From: Nocardia sp. NBC_00403
Lineage (GTDB): Bacteria; Actinomycetota; Actinomycetes; Mycobacteriales; Mycobacteriaceae
Direction: 5' to 3'
DNA: 64,000 bases
Assembly: GCF_036046055.1 (NCBI RefSeq)
Contig: NZ_CP107939.1
Span: 6,324,001 to 6,388,000, forward strand
Positions 1-9,137 of the stretch are shown here, piece after piece (the first letter of the stretch is position 1; every line of letters starts with the position of its first letter). The notes under the pieces were generated by a model, which saw only the letters and a program-made list of their open reading frames with translations, ran no database searches and was not told the DNA's origin. The position numbers and the translations under genes are program-made.

Positions 1-769
1 TCAAATGTGCGAGCTTCTCACTCCAATGGATGGGATTGGGGTCACCGGAGACTCCGGCATAGTTCACCAAATCGCCTTTGCTGAGCCGGACCGTCCGCGG
101 CGCAAGCCGATCGCCGACGACCAGCGAATCGAACGCCACCACGTGCTCCCCCGCGCCATGCCAGTAGTTTTCCGGGCCGGGGATGGTTGGGACATCGACG
201 CGACGCGGTGGGTTCTTCTGGTGGGGGCCGCGCTCACGATCACCGAAAGCAGGCATCAGCGATTCAACTGCGGTATGCGCGAGAGCGGGGTCGTCGCTAC
301 TGCGGCCCACGATGGCCGTGCGCGAGGTCAGAACCGGCTCGGCGCGATGGTTGAAGACCACCTGACGCAGTCCTATGAGATCTCCGCCGAATGCCCGGCG
401 AAAGGACTCCAGGCACATCTCGAAGGTCAGGCAGTCACCCTCGTGGATTGTTGTGTGGTATTCGATCATCTGATCGGTCTGGATCATCTGACTCAGATCG
501 TAGCCGCGCAGAATCGTCGGAAAGATTTCGGAGTAGGCCAGGTGCCCGGAGACGGACGCGAACGTAGGCGGCGCGAGGAGACCCGGGTAGCCATAGGCAG
601 CGGCAATGTCGTCGCGCCAGTGCACGAGGTGACGGTTTTGTACCGCTCGGGCGAACTCACGAATCTTCTCCCGGCCGACCTCATAGTAATCACTGGCACG
701 GTAAGTCCGCCCGACCATCGAATACGCGTGGGCTACGGGATCGAAACCTTCGGTACGGTTACTGAACAC
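1..769 (-). CDS. Fused HadA/HadB-type (3R)-hydroxyacyl-ACP dehydratase, C-terminus cut by window edge
   Basis: The minus strand reads as a FAS1-like dehydratase N-domain (YEVGREKIREFARAVQ) followed by a MaoC hot-dog domain that runs off the window at base 1. The MaoC signature GVSGDPNPIH is complete and includes the catalytic Asp and His. Such fused proteins dehydrate 3-hydroxyacyl chains in type II fatty-acid (mycolate-type) elongation; that role is family knowledge. I chose a GTG start at 769: an in-frame TAG lies 21 bases upstream, and the length before YEVGREK then matches the paralogue at 20236-21318. An ATG at 718 is the alternative. This copy belongs to a group of three with the rearranged gene at 2957-3990 and the paralogue at 20236. 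Confidence 0.85.
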   Translation of the reverse strand, partial: MFSNRTEGFDPVAHAYSMVGRTYRASDYYEVGREKIREFARAVQNRHLVHWRDDIAAAYGYPGLLAPPTFASVSGHLAYSEIFPTILRGYDLSQMIQTDQMIEYHTTIHEGDCLTFEMCLESFRRAFGGDLIGLRQVVFNHRAEPVLTSRTAIVGRSSDDPALAHTAVESLMPAFGDRERGPHQKNPPRRVDVPTIPGPENYWHGAGEHVVAFDSLVVGDRLAPRTVRLSKGDLVNYAGVSGDPNPIHWSEKLAHL

Positions 770-1015
770 TGGCGCGAATTTACCTAACTACCAGTACATA
801 TCCGTTGAACTCGGTTGGTTCGTCGTTTCGCGGCGACGCCGATGTACGCCCGGACCGCGCATTCAGTCGATGTCGACCCCACTCCGGATCGGTCCAGCAC
901 GCCGTTTTCTGGTACCGAACAGCCTCGTCGTCCGCGATTCGAGCGGGGCAGCAATGGCCGGATCTGACAGAAATACGTCGTTGCGGCCATCGGCGCAGGC
1001 ATCGACGATATAGTC

Positions 1016-1999
1016 ATGACCTTGATCCACCGCGTCGTCATCGCGGCCTTCCCCGATGTCGACTTGCTCGATGTCGCCGGGCCGGCCGAAGTATTCGCGC
1101 TGGCGAACCGCGAGGGTGGCGGGCGAGCGCGGTACGACGTGCGGCTGGCAAGCCCCGCACGAGGCGAAGTGCGCACGTCCGCCGGAGTGCGTGTCGTCAC
1201 CGATCTCGGCTTCGACGAGGTCGAACACACGATCGACACGTTGATCGTCCCGGGTGCGGTGGATTCCCTGCCCCATGGTCCGGTGGCGCGGGTCGAGCCG
1301 GAGATCGTGATGTGGATCCGGACCGTCGCGCCGCGCACGAGGCGGATAGCCTCGGTGTGCGTGGGTGCGCATCTGCTCGCGGCCGCAGGCTTGCTGGACG
1401 GGAAGACTGCCACCACCCATTGGTCGACAGCCGACCAACTCGCCACCGAGCACCCGAGCGTCGTCGTGGACCCCGACCCCATCTTCATCCGCGCCGGCCG
1501 GATCTGGACCGGCGCCGGGATCAGCGCATGCCTGGACCTCGCCCTGGCACTGGTGGCCGAGGATCACGGCGAGGAACTGGCCTTGCAGGTCGCGCGGCAA
1601 CTGGTGGTCTACCTCAAACGTCAAGGCGGCCAAAGCCAATTCAGCGTGCCACTGAGCCGGCCCGCGGCCACCCGCCGTGACATCGATGAATTGCGGCTCT
1701 TCGTCACCGAACATCTGGACGGCGATCTGTCCACCTCGGCGCTGGCGGCCAGGATGTGCCTCAGTGAGCGTCATTTCACGCGTGTCTTCCGGCAGGAAAC
1801 CGGCACCAGCGCCGTGGTCTATGTGGAGGCATGCCGGGTCGAAGCCGCGCGTCGGCTGCTCGAAACCACCGACCAGCCGCTCGAACGAGTCGCCGCGACG
1901 GTGGGACTCGGGTCGGTCGAGACCCTCCACCGCGCCTTCCGCAGGCAACTCGCAACCACCCCGGGCGACTACCGAAACCGGTTCCGCATCACGACCTGA
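1016..1999 (+). CDS. GlxA-family transcriptional regulator (DJ-1/PfpI domain plus AraC HTH)
   Basis: The 327-residue protein has an N-terminal DJ-1/PfpI-like domain (about residues 5-170; VVIAAFPDVDLLDVAGPAEV, then VCVGAHLLAAAG at the nucleophile-elbow position) and a C-terminal AraC helix-turn-helix pair (about 230-325; LAARMCLSERHFTRVFRQET). In this family the N-domain usually acts as a ligand sensor and is not a working amidase. It is 69 bases upstream of a cysteine hydrolase on the same strand. GlxA regulators often control such a neighbour, so the hydrolase is the likely target (inference). The 246 bases back to the divergent dehydratase hold no further gene and must contain both promoters. 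Confidence 0.9.
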   Translation: MTLIHRVVIAAFPDVDLLDVAGPAEVFALANREGGGRARYDVRLASPARGEVRTSAGVRVVTDLGFDEVEHTIDTLIVPGAVDSLPHGPVARVEPEIVMWIRTVAPRTRRIASVCVGAHLLAAAGLLDGKTATTHWSTADQLATEHPSVVVDPDPIFIRAGRIWTGAGISACLDLALALVAEDHGEELALQVARQLVVYLKRQGGQSQFSVPLSRPAATRRDIDELRLFVTEHLDGDLSTSALAARMCLSERHFTRVFRQETGTSAVVYVEACRVEAARRLLETTDQPLERVAATVGLGSVETLHRAFRRQLATTPGDYRNRFRITT

Positions 2000-2068
2000 A
2001 CGTCGAGTGCAGCCACCGCGCCGCATCCGACGCCCGAATTTCCATCCCCGCACAGAAAGTCGAAACCA

Positions 2069-2704
2069 ATGTCGATGAATGCTGCCTCGAGCACCCTCCG
2101 AAGCGTGATCGGTCTGGACAATCAGCTACCGCGGCTGGCCGATGCCGCAGTGATCATGATCGATTTCCAGAACACCTACCGCCGCGGCGTCATGGCCGTG
2201 GACGGCGCCGAACAGGCGCTGGCCGCCGGCGCCCGATTGCTGACGGCCGCCCGAGAATCGCACCGGCCGGTAGTGCATATCATCAACGACGGCGGCCCGG
2301 GCACACCCTATGACATTCGCGCCGACATCGGCGCGATCAGCGGCCCAGTCGCACCGCGGTCCGGAGAGCCGGTCGTGGTCAAGCAGTTCCCTAATGCCTT
2401 CCACAACACCGATCTGGAGCAGACCCTGCAACGACTCGGTGTAGGCCAGGAACTGGTGCTGGCCGGATTCATGACCCACATGTGCGTGAGCTACACCGCC
2501 CAGGGTGCGTTCAACCTCGGATACCGCCCGACCGTCGTCGCCGAGGCCACCGCCACCCGATCCCTGCCCAGCCCACAGGGCCCCACTGTCCCCTCCGCCG
2601 TACTGCACACCGCAGCCCTGACCACGATCGCCGACCTGTTCGGCGTCGTCGCCGCAACTGTTGACGACCTCGTTCCGCAGCCTGTGACCCCTACAGATTC
2701 CTGA
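2069..2704 (+). CDS. Isochorismatase-family cysteine hydrolase
   Basis: This 211-residue enzyme has the cysteine hydrolase triad in order: Asp in VIMIDFQNTY, Lys in VVVKQFPNAF, and Cys in GFMTHMCVSYTAQGA. The cis-peptide region before the cysteine is also typical. Family members hydrolyse isochorismate, nicotinamide or N-carbamoyl compounds. Nothing here fixes the substrate. It is probably co-transcribed with, or controlled by, the GlxA-type regulator just upstream. The following 252 bases to the dehydratase pseudogene contain no convincing gene; a 60-codon frame there ends inside the pseudogene start and looks fortuitous. Confidence 0.88.
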   Translation: MSMNAASSTLRSVIGLDNQLPRLADAAVIMIDFQNTYRRGVMAVDGAEQALAAGARLLTAARESHRPVVHIINDGGPGTPYDIRADIGAISGPVAPRSGEPVVVKQFPNAFHNTDLEQTLQRLGVGQELVLAGFMTHMCVSYTAQGAFNLGYRPTVVAEATATRSLPSPQGPTVPSAVLHTAALTTIADLFGVVAATVDDLVPQPVTPTDS

Positions 2705-2956
2705 CTCGGCCGATCCACACGCAACGAGTCCAACCAGACAACCGATGAATCACACAGAAACCGAGATTTCCGGACGAATCATTGATCTCACGTTTGTCGC
2801 CGTCGAACGCATCTCGGTGGCTGATCAATGGAGATTCCATGCTCGACACGGTGTTATCGATCGCCGGAACCGGCCTCGGCACACTATGTTCGGCGGTTCG
2901 GGCACTACTGGATGCGGTCACTGCGGCAACAACCCGCACGCACAACGGGAGCAGAT

Positions 2957-3990
2957 ATGGGTGACATCATCGTCGATCGCGTGAAGGCCACGGCTCCTGC
3001 GCAGGCACTGGCGCAACACCGGTATCGATCGGCAGCGCGCTACATCGTCGGAGGTGAAAAGATCCGGGAATTCGCACGCGCCGTGCAGGACTATCATCCT
3101 GCGCATTGGAGCGAGGATGCGGCCGCCGCGCTCGGCTTCGACGGTCTGATCGCGCCGGCGACATTCGCCGCGATAATCCTGCAGCGGGTTCATCGCGAAA
3201 TACTCGACACCCTCATCACCGGATGCGCCCCGACCCGTATTTTGCACGCCGACCAGGTCTTCGACTTCGGCAGACCGTTGGTGGCAGGCGACCGGCTCAG
3301 CTGCGACATCTACTTCGAATCGTTCCGGAATTTCGCGGACTACGACGTGCTCGCGATCAAGAGCGTGCTCATCGACCAGTACGGCGCGGTCGCGTAGACC
3401 GGCAACACCGCGCTGCTGGCGCGCACGGGCGGCGCGGATCCCGGCCTCGTCGAGACGGTGCGCAAACTCGCCGTCCATGGATACCACCCCGCCGAACCCG
3501 AACGGCTGCCCAACGTCGACACAGCGGCGAACTCCGACCGGACCGCTCCCGCATCTGGCAGCCGAACACCGTGCACCACAGTCGATTTCGATGCGTTGAC
3601 CGTGGGCGCCGAACTGCCGATCCTGGCGTTCGACCACACACTCGGGCTCGCCGCGAGCTTCCTGAGCGCATGGCTGGGTGACCCGGCTGACAGTCGGCAG
3701 ATCCGCAGCGGTGGCGACCTGCTCGTTGAACAACACCGGATTGCCGTCGCCGGTGACCTCGGTGTAATTCACCAGGTCGCGAAGTGACATGCGGTCACCC
3801 GGTTTCGCGCACTACACGCACTACGTGGGCATCCCTGCGCTGGATACCCAGATCGATCGAGTTCCGCGGACGGGTGACCTCGCTGGACCCCCACAAGCGC
3901 AAGGCGACCATCGCCATCGACGCACGATCGAGCGGCCGCAAGCTGTTCGGCTACGCCGCCGCGGAAGTGCTATTCCCCGAACGGGATTGA
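2957..3990 (+). pseudogene. HadA/HadB-type dehydratase relic with stop codon and internal inversion
   Basis: The ATG at 2957 has a GGGAG ribosome site and opens a good FAS1-like dehydratase domain (KIREFARAVQDYHPAHW). An in-frame TAG follows at 3395, and the same frame then continues with recognisable linker (TGNTALLARTGG). The MaoC part is scrambled: the GAELPILAFDHT stretch joins directly to the later SFLSAWLGDPA segment. The block that should lie between them (DLVNYTEVTGDGNP) is on the opposite strand, at about 3692-3788. The C-terminal piece (IEFRGRVTSLDP, RKLFGYAAAEVL) survives in a third frame to 3990. The MaoC signature His is Leu (GDGNPVL). The gene cannot make a dehydratase. Confidence 0.88.
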
Positions 3991-4994
3991 ACCGAGGAGC
4001 CCAATCCGGTCAGCCGGGCGAGGCGGCGGTGCGAATCCAGTCGCGCCGCCCGATCGTAAGTGCTCGTGTGCACCAGGATCTCATCGGCGCCGGTCCGGGT
4101 CACCAAGTGCTCCAACGCCTCCGCGACCTCGTCTTCGGTGCCGTGGATATGGTCGCGCAGCGCCTCGTCGAACATCCTGCGCTCCCGCTCGGTCATCGCC
4201 ATGGTCTCGATGTCCTCGGGCGGGATGAGCACAGGGAACTCACCACGGGTGCGCGAGTAGACATTCGACCACGCCTCCGGCAGCAACAGCCGGTGCGCCT
4301 GTTCGGTGGTGTCGGCGATGACGACCGCGCCCGAGACGACGACATACGGCTGCGCACCCCACGGCATCGGGTGGAACTCGTTGCGGTAATGCTCGATCGC
4401 CTCGACCATCCGGTCCTCGCCCGCCACCGCCGCGATCACCAGCGGCAGCCCGAACCGTGCCGCCCGCGCCGCACCCGAGCCGGTCGCCAGCAGGAACGCA
4501 GGCACCCGCAGGCCATCCGCGGGCCAGGCGTGCACTCCGTGGCGGCCGTTGCCGACGTACTCCAGCACTTCGGTGAGCTGCGCGTCGAAATCGTCGGCGT
4601 CGCCCTTCCCGTGCCCGAGCGCGCGGCGCACACCATCGGTGAACCCGACCGACCGGCCGAGACCCATATCGATGCGGCCCGGATACAACGACTCCAGTAC
4701 CCCGAACTGCTCGGCAACCACGAGCGGCTGATGGTTGGGCAGCATCACACCGCCGGTGCCGATCCGAATCCGCAATGTCGCCGCGGCAGCCGCCGCGGCG
4801 AGCACCGTCGGCGCCGACCCCGCCACGCCCGGCACGCTGTGGTGCTCGGATACCCAGAAGCGGTGGTAACCCCACTCCTCGGCCAGCTGTGCGAACTCGA
4901 CGGTCTCACGCAGCGCCTCGGGGTGGGTCTGACCGCGCCGAACGCGGGACCGGTCCAAGATCGAGAACTGGACCGACTGGAGTGCCGAAGTCAT
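3951..4994 (-). CDS. LLM-class flavin-dependent oxidoreductase (luciferase-like)
   Basis: The 347-residue product is a bacterial luciferase-like TIM barrel. Motifs include FAQLAEEWGYHRFWVSEHHS near the N-terminus, PNHQPLVVAEQFGVLE, and GRIDMGLGRSVGFTDG. These match the LLM group related to the MsnO8 subfamily, which uses reduced flavin to monooxygenate or reduce small substrates. The substrate is unknown. I place the start at the ATG at 4994 because the preceding 35 codons are low-complexity and unlike the family. The last 40 bases overlap the relic dehydratase tail on the other strand. It may be the last gene of a minus-strand run with the monooxygenase-like, esterase and desaturase genes. 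Confidence 0.88.
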   Translation of the reverse strand: MTSALQSVQFSILDRSRVRRGQTHPEALRETVEFAQLAEEWGYHRFWVSEHHSVPGVAGSAPTVLAAAAAAATLRIRIGTGGVMLPNHQPLVVAEQFGVLESLYPGRIDMGLGRSVGFTDGVRRALGHGKGDADDFDAQLTEVLEYVGNGRHGVHAWPADGLRVPAFLLATGSGAARAARFGLPLVIAAVAGEDRMVEAIEHYRNEFHPMPWGAQPYVVVSGAVVIADTTEQAHRLLLPEAWSNVYSRTRGEFPVLIPPEDIETMAMTERERRMFDEALRDHIHGTEDEVAEALEHLVTRTGADEILVHTSTYDRAARLDSHRRLARLTGLGSSVQSRSGNSTSAAA

Positions 4995-5049
4995 ACCAAC
5001 GTCAACGCCGACGGCGTCGTCTGATTCCGCAGCACCGCTGACCAGGGCC

Positions 5050-5433
5050 TCAGGTGAGGCGGATGCGGGCTTCCTTCCAGGAGAGTGGGATGTCCACACG
5101 GGTCGCGGTGGAGTCGACGAAGCTGGGGTTGCCTACGCGACCTGCCATGTCGGCGAGCATCTGCGCGTGGGCGCCGCTACGCACGAAGTTGTTCATCGCC
5201 TCCTGGTCCGACCACGCGGACAAGGTCCAGAACGTCTTGCTGAAAAGGCGTGCGTCGAGCGTGTAGCCGACACAGCCGGGGGCATCGCGCAGCTGGGAGC
5301 GAATCTTCAGCGTCCAGCGCAGGAACCGAACGATATCGGAGTAGCGGTTCAGCGGCAGCCGCGAGGTCAGCACCTGCAACTGCTCCCCGTCGACGGGCTT
5401 ATGAACTCCGGAGGTCCAGGGCAGGGTCGGCAT
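5050..5433 (-). CDS. Small dimeric alpha/beta-barrel protein, monooxygenase-like
   Basis: This 127-residue protein reads like the ABM/EthD-type ferredoxin-like fold: TSRLPLNRYSDIVRFLRW, then KTFWTLSAWSDQEAMNNFVRSGAH, a strand-helix arrangement with aromatic FWTLSAW. Related proteins act as cofactor-free monooxygenases or spectrin-like structural dimers, so the function cannot be assigned from sequence. It lies 55 bases upstream of the LLM oxidoreductase on the same strand, which suggests co-expression. It is only distantly similar to the other ABM-type protein at 26419. Confidence 0.7.
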   Translation of the reverse strand: MPTLPWTSGVHKPVDGEQLQVLTSRLPLNRYSDIVRFLRWTLKIRSQLRDAPGCVGYTLDARLFSKTFWTLSAWSDQEAMNNFVRSGAHAQMLADMAGRVGNPSFVDSTATRVDIPLSWKEARIRLT

Positions 5434-5571
5434 CAGTGGGGTCCCGTCATGAGATGGATCGGATGCGGCACCGCCTCGGGCGAGCGCGGAGCGCCCATCA
5501 AGATGACATTCGGTAAATCCAACCGCAACTCGAGGCCGAATCGAGTCCTGCTGTGCACCTTGCCGCAGAGC

Positions 5572-6600
5572 CTATTTCGTCTCGGGCAGCCCGAGCGCGG
5601 GAGCAAGCACGCGCCAGGCGCGCGGCAGCTGTGCCTCGAAATCGGCCCAGGTGTGCATGCCCGTCTGCTGGTATTCCACGGTGACGGGGATCTTCAGCTC
5701 ACCGAGCCTGGCGGCGAACCGCTCGGTACACGCGCGGGCTCCGGCCTCCAGCGCTGCGCCCCCACCTGCCAGTTTCAGCGCATCGAGGACGGTCGGCGAG
5801 TTGGCCACGGCGATGAGATCCGCGCCGGTTGGCAGGCCGGGCGCGGCCGAGAGATAGATCGTTGTCCCGCGCAGGCCTTCGGCGCCGAGCACGCTGTCGT
5901 GCACGACCCACTCCGGCGAACTCGGCGGGCCCCAGAGGTTCTCGACATTGCCGCCGCGCGAGGCGACGGTAATCGTGGTGACGGCGTGCCCCAATGGGTC
6001 CGCGGTCGAATAGCATCCGCTCATACCGGCGACGGCGCGAAAACGGCCGGGGTGGCGTTGGGCGAGCATCATCGCCGCCTGTGCACCCATCGACACACCG
6101 GCGATCGCACGCCGCCCATCGGACTTCAGCAGCGATTCCGCGATCGGCGGAAGCTCCTCGGTCAGGAAGGTCTCCCACCGGTTCAGCCCGAGCGCGGCGT
6201 CGTGGCGGTCCCAGTCGCTGTACATGCTTCCGGTGCCGCCGCTGGTCAATACGACGTCGACCGGTTTGTCCGCGAAGAACTCCGCCGCCTTGCCTTTGCT
6301 GAGCCAGCCCGAGGTTGCTTCGCCGTCCACGCCGTCGAGCAGATACAACGTGGGGCGCGGTCCGGTGCCCGTGCCGTGCAATACGTCGACGGTGATGACC
6401 CGCCGCATGGCCGCGGAGGCGATGTTCAGACGTTCGCGGTGTGGGCCGAGCCGCTCCTGGCTGAGCAGCCCGGTTCTGGTCATCGCAGGATCGATCGGTG
6501 GCGGCGGCGCCACTGTCACATCGTCGGCAAGCACGGGCGCAGCACTCACCGCGGCGATGGTGACCATCGCCGCGGCAGTGATCGGCACGCGGAGGTTCAT
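5572..6600 (-). CDS. Secreted antigen-85-like esterase
   Basis: The 342-residue protein starts with a signal peptide (hydrophobic run up to the Ala-Leu-Ala site near residue 26) and has an alpha/beta-hydrolase body. TLYLLDGVDGEATSGW resembles the Ag85/esterase-D oxyanion region, GVSMGAQAAMMLA holds the nucleophilic Ser, and TGMHTWADFEAQLPRAW carries the catalytic His. Antigen-85 relatives transfer mycolates onto trehalose or arabinogalactan, and others are plain esterases. Its ATG overlaps the stop of the desaturase gene by four bases (ATGA), so the two are translationally coupled. That supports a cell-envelope lipid role (inference). Confidence 0.87.
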   Translation of the reverse strand: MNLRVPITAAAMVTIAAVSAAPVLADDVTVAPPPPIDPAMTRTGLLSQERLGPHRERLNIASAAMRRVITVDVLHGTGTGPRPTLYLLDGVDGEATSGWLSKGKAAEFFADKPVDVVLTSGGTGSMYSDWDRHDAALGLNRWETFLTEELPPIAESLLKSDGRRAIAGVSMGAQAAMMLAQRHPGRFRAVAGMSGCYSTADPLGHAVTTITVASRGGNVENLWGPPSSPEWVVHDSVLGAEGLRGTTIYLSAAPGLPTGADLIAVANSPTVLDALKLAGGGAALEAGARACTERFAARLGELKIPVTVEYQQTGMHTWADFEAQLPRAWRVLAPALGLPETK

Positions 6601-7547
6601 CCTGCTGCGGCGACTCGCTCTGCCAGCCGGGCCGCGGCCCGGTCCCGCTGCTCCTCGAAACGCCTTGCCTTGACTTCCAATTCGTCCAGGTAGCCGGCCA
6701 GCACCTCGCGCGCGCGTTCCCCTTCGCCGGACAAGTCGGTGCGGTCGAAGACATTCCACGCCCGCAATATCGGACGGACCACGACATCGAGATGCTGCCG
6801 CAGGTCATAAATGCCGTTCTTGGCCAGCACGACCGCTTTACGGCGGAAGTTGGGCTGGGTGAGGCCGGGCATCTGGAACCGGGTCACGATATCCGTGATA
6901 GCACACAGCATCGCGTTGGGCGTCAGCTCCAGTGCGGCGGCACTCAGGTTGCGATAGAAGATCATATGTAGGTTCTCGTCGGCGGCGATCCGCTGCAGCA
7001 TACGCTCGGCGACGGGTTCTCCGCACACGGTTCCGGTGTTGCGATGACTGATCCGAGTCGCCAACTCCTGCAACGTGACATAGGCGACCGAGCGCAGAAA
7101 CTGCGAACCCTTCACCGGTTTCGCGACGCCGGTGGTCATGTGCGCCATCCTGGCCGCTTCCAAGGCCACGGGGTCGACCGCGCGGGTGACCACCAGGTAG
7201 TCGCGCAGCACAATCCCGTGCCGGTTCTCCTCGGCGGTCCAGCGCCCGACCCAGGTGCCCCACACGCCGTCGAGGGAGAACGAATCAGCGATCTCCCTGT
7301 GATAGGAGGGCAGATTGTCCTCGGTGAGCAGATTGGTCACCATCGCGATCTGCGCGACCTCGGAGAGCACCGATTGTCCCGGCTCCCAATCAATTCCGCC
7401 CATGGCCGCGAAATTACGGCCGTCGTCCCACGGCACATAGTCGTGCGGATTCCATGGCCTGGCTTTGCGGAGATGCTCATTGAGATTACGTTCGGCGACA
7501 GGTTCCAGTTCGCGCAGAATGTCGATATCGGTCAACGCGGTTGTCAC
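6597..7547 (-). CDS. Acyl-ACP desaturase (DesA-type diiron enzyme)
   Basis: The 316-residue protein has the plant-type acyl-ACP desaturase pattern of two diiron motifs: TEDNLPSYHREI with WTAEENRHGIVLRDY, and a later ADENLHMIFYRN. This matches DesA1/DesA2 of mycobacteria, which introduce double bases into acyl-ACP substrates for unsaturated or mycolic precursors. The GTG start at 7547 is set by an AAGGAG ribosome site six bases upstream; an upstream ATG would add a 15-residue extension with no ribosome site. It is coupled by an ATGA overlap to the secreted esterase gene and follows a truncated PucR-type gene. Confidence 0.92.
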   Translation of the reverse strand: MTTALTDIDILRELEPVAERNLNEHLRKARPWNPHDYVPWDDGRNFAAMGGIDWEPGQSVLSEVAQIAMVTNLLTEDNLPSYHREIADSFSLDGVWGTWVGRWTAEENRHGIVLRDYLVVTRAVDPVALEAARMAHMTTGVAKPVKGSQFLRSVAYVTLQELATRISHRNTGTVCGEPVAERMLQRIAADENLHMIFYRNLSAAALELTPNAMLCAITDIVTRFQMPGLTQPNFRRKAVVLAKNGIYDLRQHLDVVVRPILRAWNVFDRTDLSGEGERAREVLAGYLDELEVKARRFEEQRDRAAARLAERVAAAG

Positions 7548-7605
7548 TCGTAACTCCTTCGGTGGCCCCCTGAATCGAGGCGAATTCGACAATAGGGTCG
7601 GATAT

Positions 7606-8574
7606 TCAGGCTGTACGACCGATTCGTTGATCGTTGGGTGAGGTGACTACCGAACTGCGCGCCTGCTGGGGTTTGTCATAACCTGCCGCGTCACGTCCGA
7701 TCGCCTCGGGCAGGTCGGCCATCGGATAGAGGCCGGGCGGGCGGCCCGCCACCAGCAGCCGCTCGAGCAGCTCGTGCCCGCGCGCTGCCAGTTCGGGAAT
7801 CCGCGCGGTGTCGCCGGCGCCGACGGTCGCAGTGACCGGCACCTCGGCAGCCGCACTGAGCAGCTCCAGCACCTCCGCGGTCATGGCGAGCGGGGTACCG
7901 GCCGAGGCGCCGTCGATCGGGACCAGCACCGTGCCACCATCGGTGGACAGCAGCGACAGGGCACGGGACCCCAGCGGTGTCGCCAACGCGGCCTGGACGC
8001 GACGCAGCTTGCGCCGCGCCGCGGACGGCCTGGCAATGCCGGGTCTTCGCTCGTCCTCGTGCGGTGGAATCGACAGCGCGACCACCTGGTAGGACGACGC
8101 GACGGTGATACCGGTCTGCCTGGCCAGCCGAGTCACGCCGTAGCCGCTGAGCAGGGCAGATACCAGGGCCTGCGCTGCGGTTTGATGCTCTCTGGCGACC
8201 TGACGGTGCTCGTCGACATAGGCCGCCGAAGCCGCCACCGTGACGGTTTCCAGCACCCGCACCAGCAGTCGCGAACCGGCCACGACCTCGTCGGCGTCGA
8301 GGCCCGCGGCCGCGTCGGCGAGGAACTCCAGACCGGTCCGGACGCCCTCGTGATATGCGCCGAGGACCGTTTCGAGAGCGACACCTTCGCGGGCCCAGCG
8401 GGCCGCGGATCCGGTGACCTCGGCCGGTGGCGATCCGCCTGCGGCCGCGGCGACGAGGTTTCTCGTCGTGGTCGCGACGTCGCCCTCGAGTGCGCCGCGC
8501 GCCTGACATCTCAGATGCTCGAGGAGTTTCGATTCCAAGCTCGTGACGCCCGAGCCCGCGTGTGTGCCCACCAT
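7606..8574 (-). CDS. PucR-like regulator lacking the DNA-binding C-terminus
   Basis: The 322-residue product closely parallels the first three quarters of the PucR-family protein at 30623-31882. Shared blocks include YVDEHRQVAREHQTAAQALV, the RLARQTGI..SSYQVVALSIP block, ARRKLRRVQAALAT and a VAGRPPGLYPMADL segment. After that point it diverges into about 35 unrelated residues and stops. The C-terminal HTH that the 30623 copy keeps (around QLYVHPNTVDYRLRRIS) is missing. It may be a decayed regulator or a DNA-binding-free partner. It lies 58 bases upstream of the desaturase gene on the same strand. Confidence 0.78.
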   Translation of the reverse strand: MVGTHAGSGVTSLESKLLEHLRCQARGALEGDVATTTRNLVAAAAGGSPPAEVTGSAARWAREGVALETVLGAYHEGVRTGLEFLADAAAGLDADEVVAGSRLLVRVLETVTVAASAAYVDEHRQVAREHQTAAQALVSALLSGYGVTRLARQTGITVASSYQVVALSIPPHEDERRPGIARPSAARRKLRRVQAALATPLGSRALSLLSTDGGTVLVPIDGASAGTPLAMTAEVLELLSAAAEVPVTATVGAGDTARIPELAARGHELLERLLVAGRPPGLYPMADLPEAIGRDAAGYDKPQQARSSVVTSPNDQRIGRTA

Positions 8575-9137
8575 GATCGAGGAAGGCTAATGACCCGCCG
8601 CGTCGAAATGGCCCGGCGAATCGAGAATCGGGGATGTCATGAGCCGATACTCCGACCGTTGGGCGAAATCACAAGTGATCTGCGGACTTTCGAGAAGATA
8701 GCGATTGCGGCGCCGACCTTCGAACTATCGGAATCGTTGCGACGCCCGCGATCTCCCGCACCACCGCGGCGGAACTCCAGACGCAGCGCCGACCGCGCAA
8801 ACCGGCGCTGCGTGAACGTCACCCTACGGTCGGCCGCGCGCCGTGACGTCGACTTCTCGACTCTTCACCAGTGGACCGGCTGCCACCAGGGACAAACCAC
8901 AACACACCGACGCCCCGGCAGTGGAGCGCTGTGGAGCGCGGCCCGCGCCGCCTCCGTGACAACGGGTGGGGCTACCGCCGGCCAGAGCCCGCCCGGTGAC
9001 CTGTGAGCTGCCCCAAGAGGACCGTCTAGGATGTGTGCTTTGGGTCATATCCTCGATAACATCGAGCGCCGCGCCGCGTATGACGAGGTCGGCGGAGCAA
9101 CGGCGACGGCGAGCGACTTCGAAGGGCATCACCACAC
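8575..9137. other. Intergenic region between truncated PucR gene and carboxylase gene
   Basis: I see no gene in these 563 bases. It is the shared upstream region of two divergent genes. A 20-base stretch near 9003-9022 (reading CTGTGAGCTGCCC then CAAGAGG) recurs with one missing base at about 15992-16010, in front of the carboxylase relic. It is therefore either part of the duplicated unit or a conserved control element. Confidence 0.6.

Noticed and set aside
5..787. Long plus-strand open frame opposite the first dehydratase
   Set aside because: The minus strand carries complete dehydratase motifs, including GDPNPIH. The plus-strand frame has no recognisable domain and mirrors third-position GC bias.
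863..2053. 396-codon minus-strand frame opposite the GlxA-type regulator
   Set aside because: The plus-strand protein has full DJ-1 and AraC motifs; the antisense frame shows none.
2782..2964. 60-codon frame ending inside the dehydratase relic start
   Set aside because: No ribosome site, no domain, and low coding character; it is probably fortuitous even though it overlaps the next ATG.
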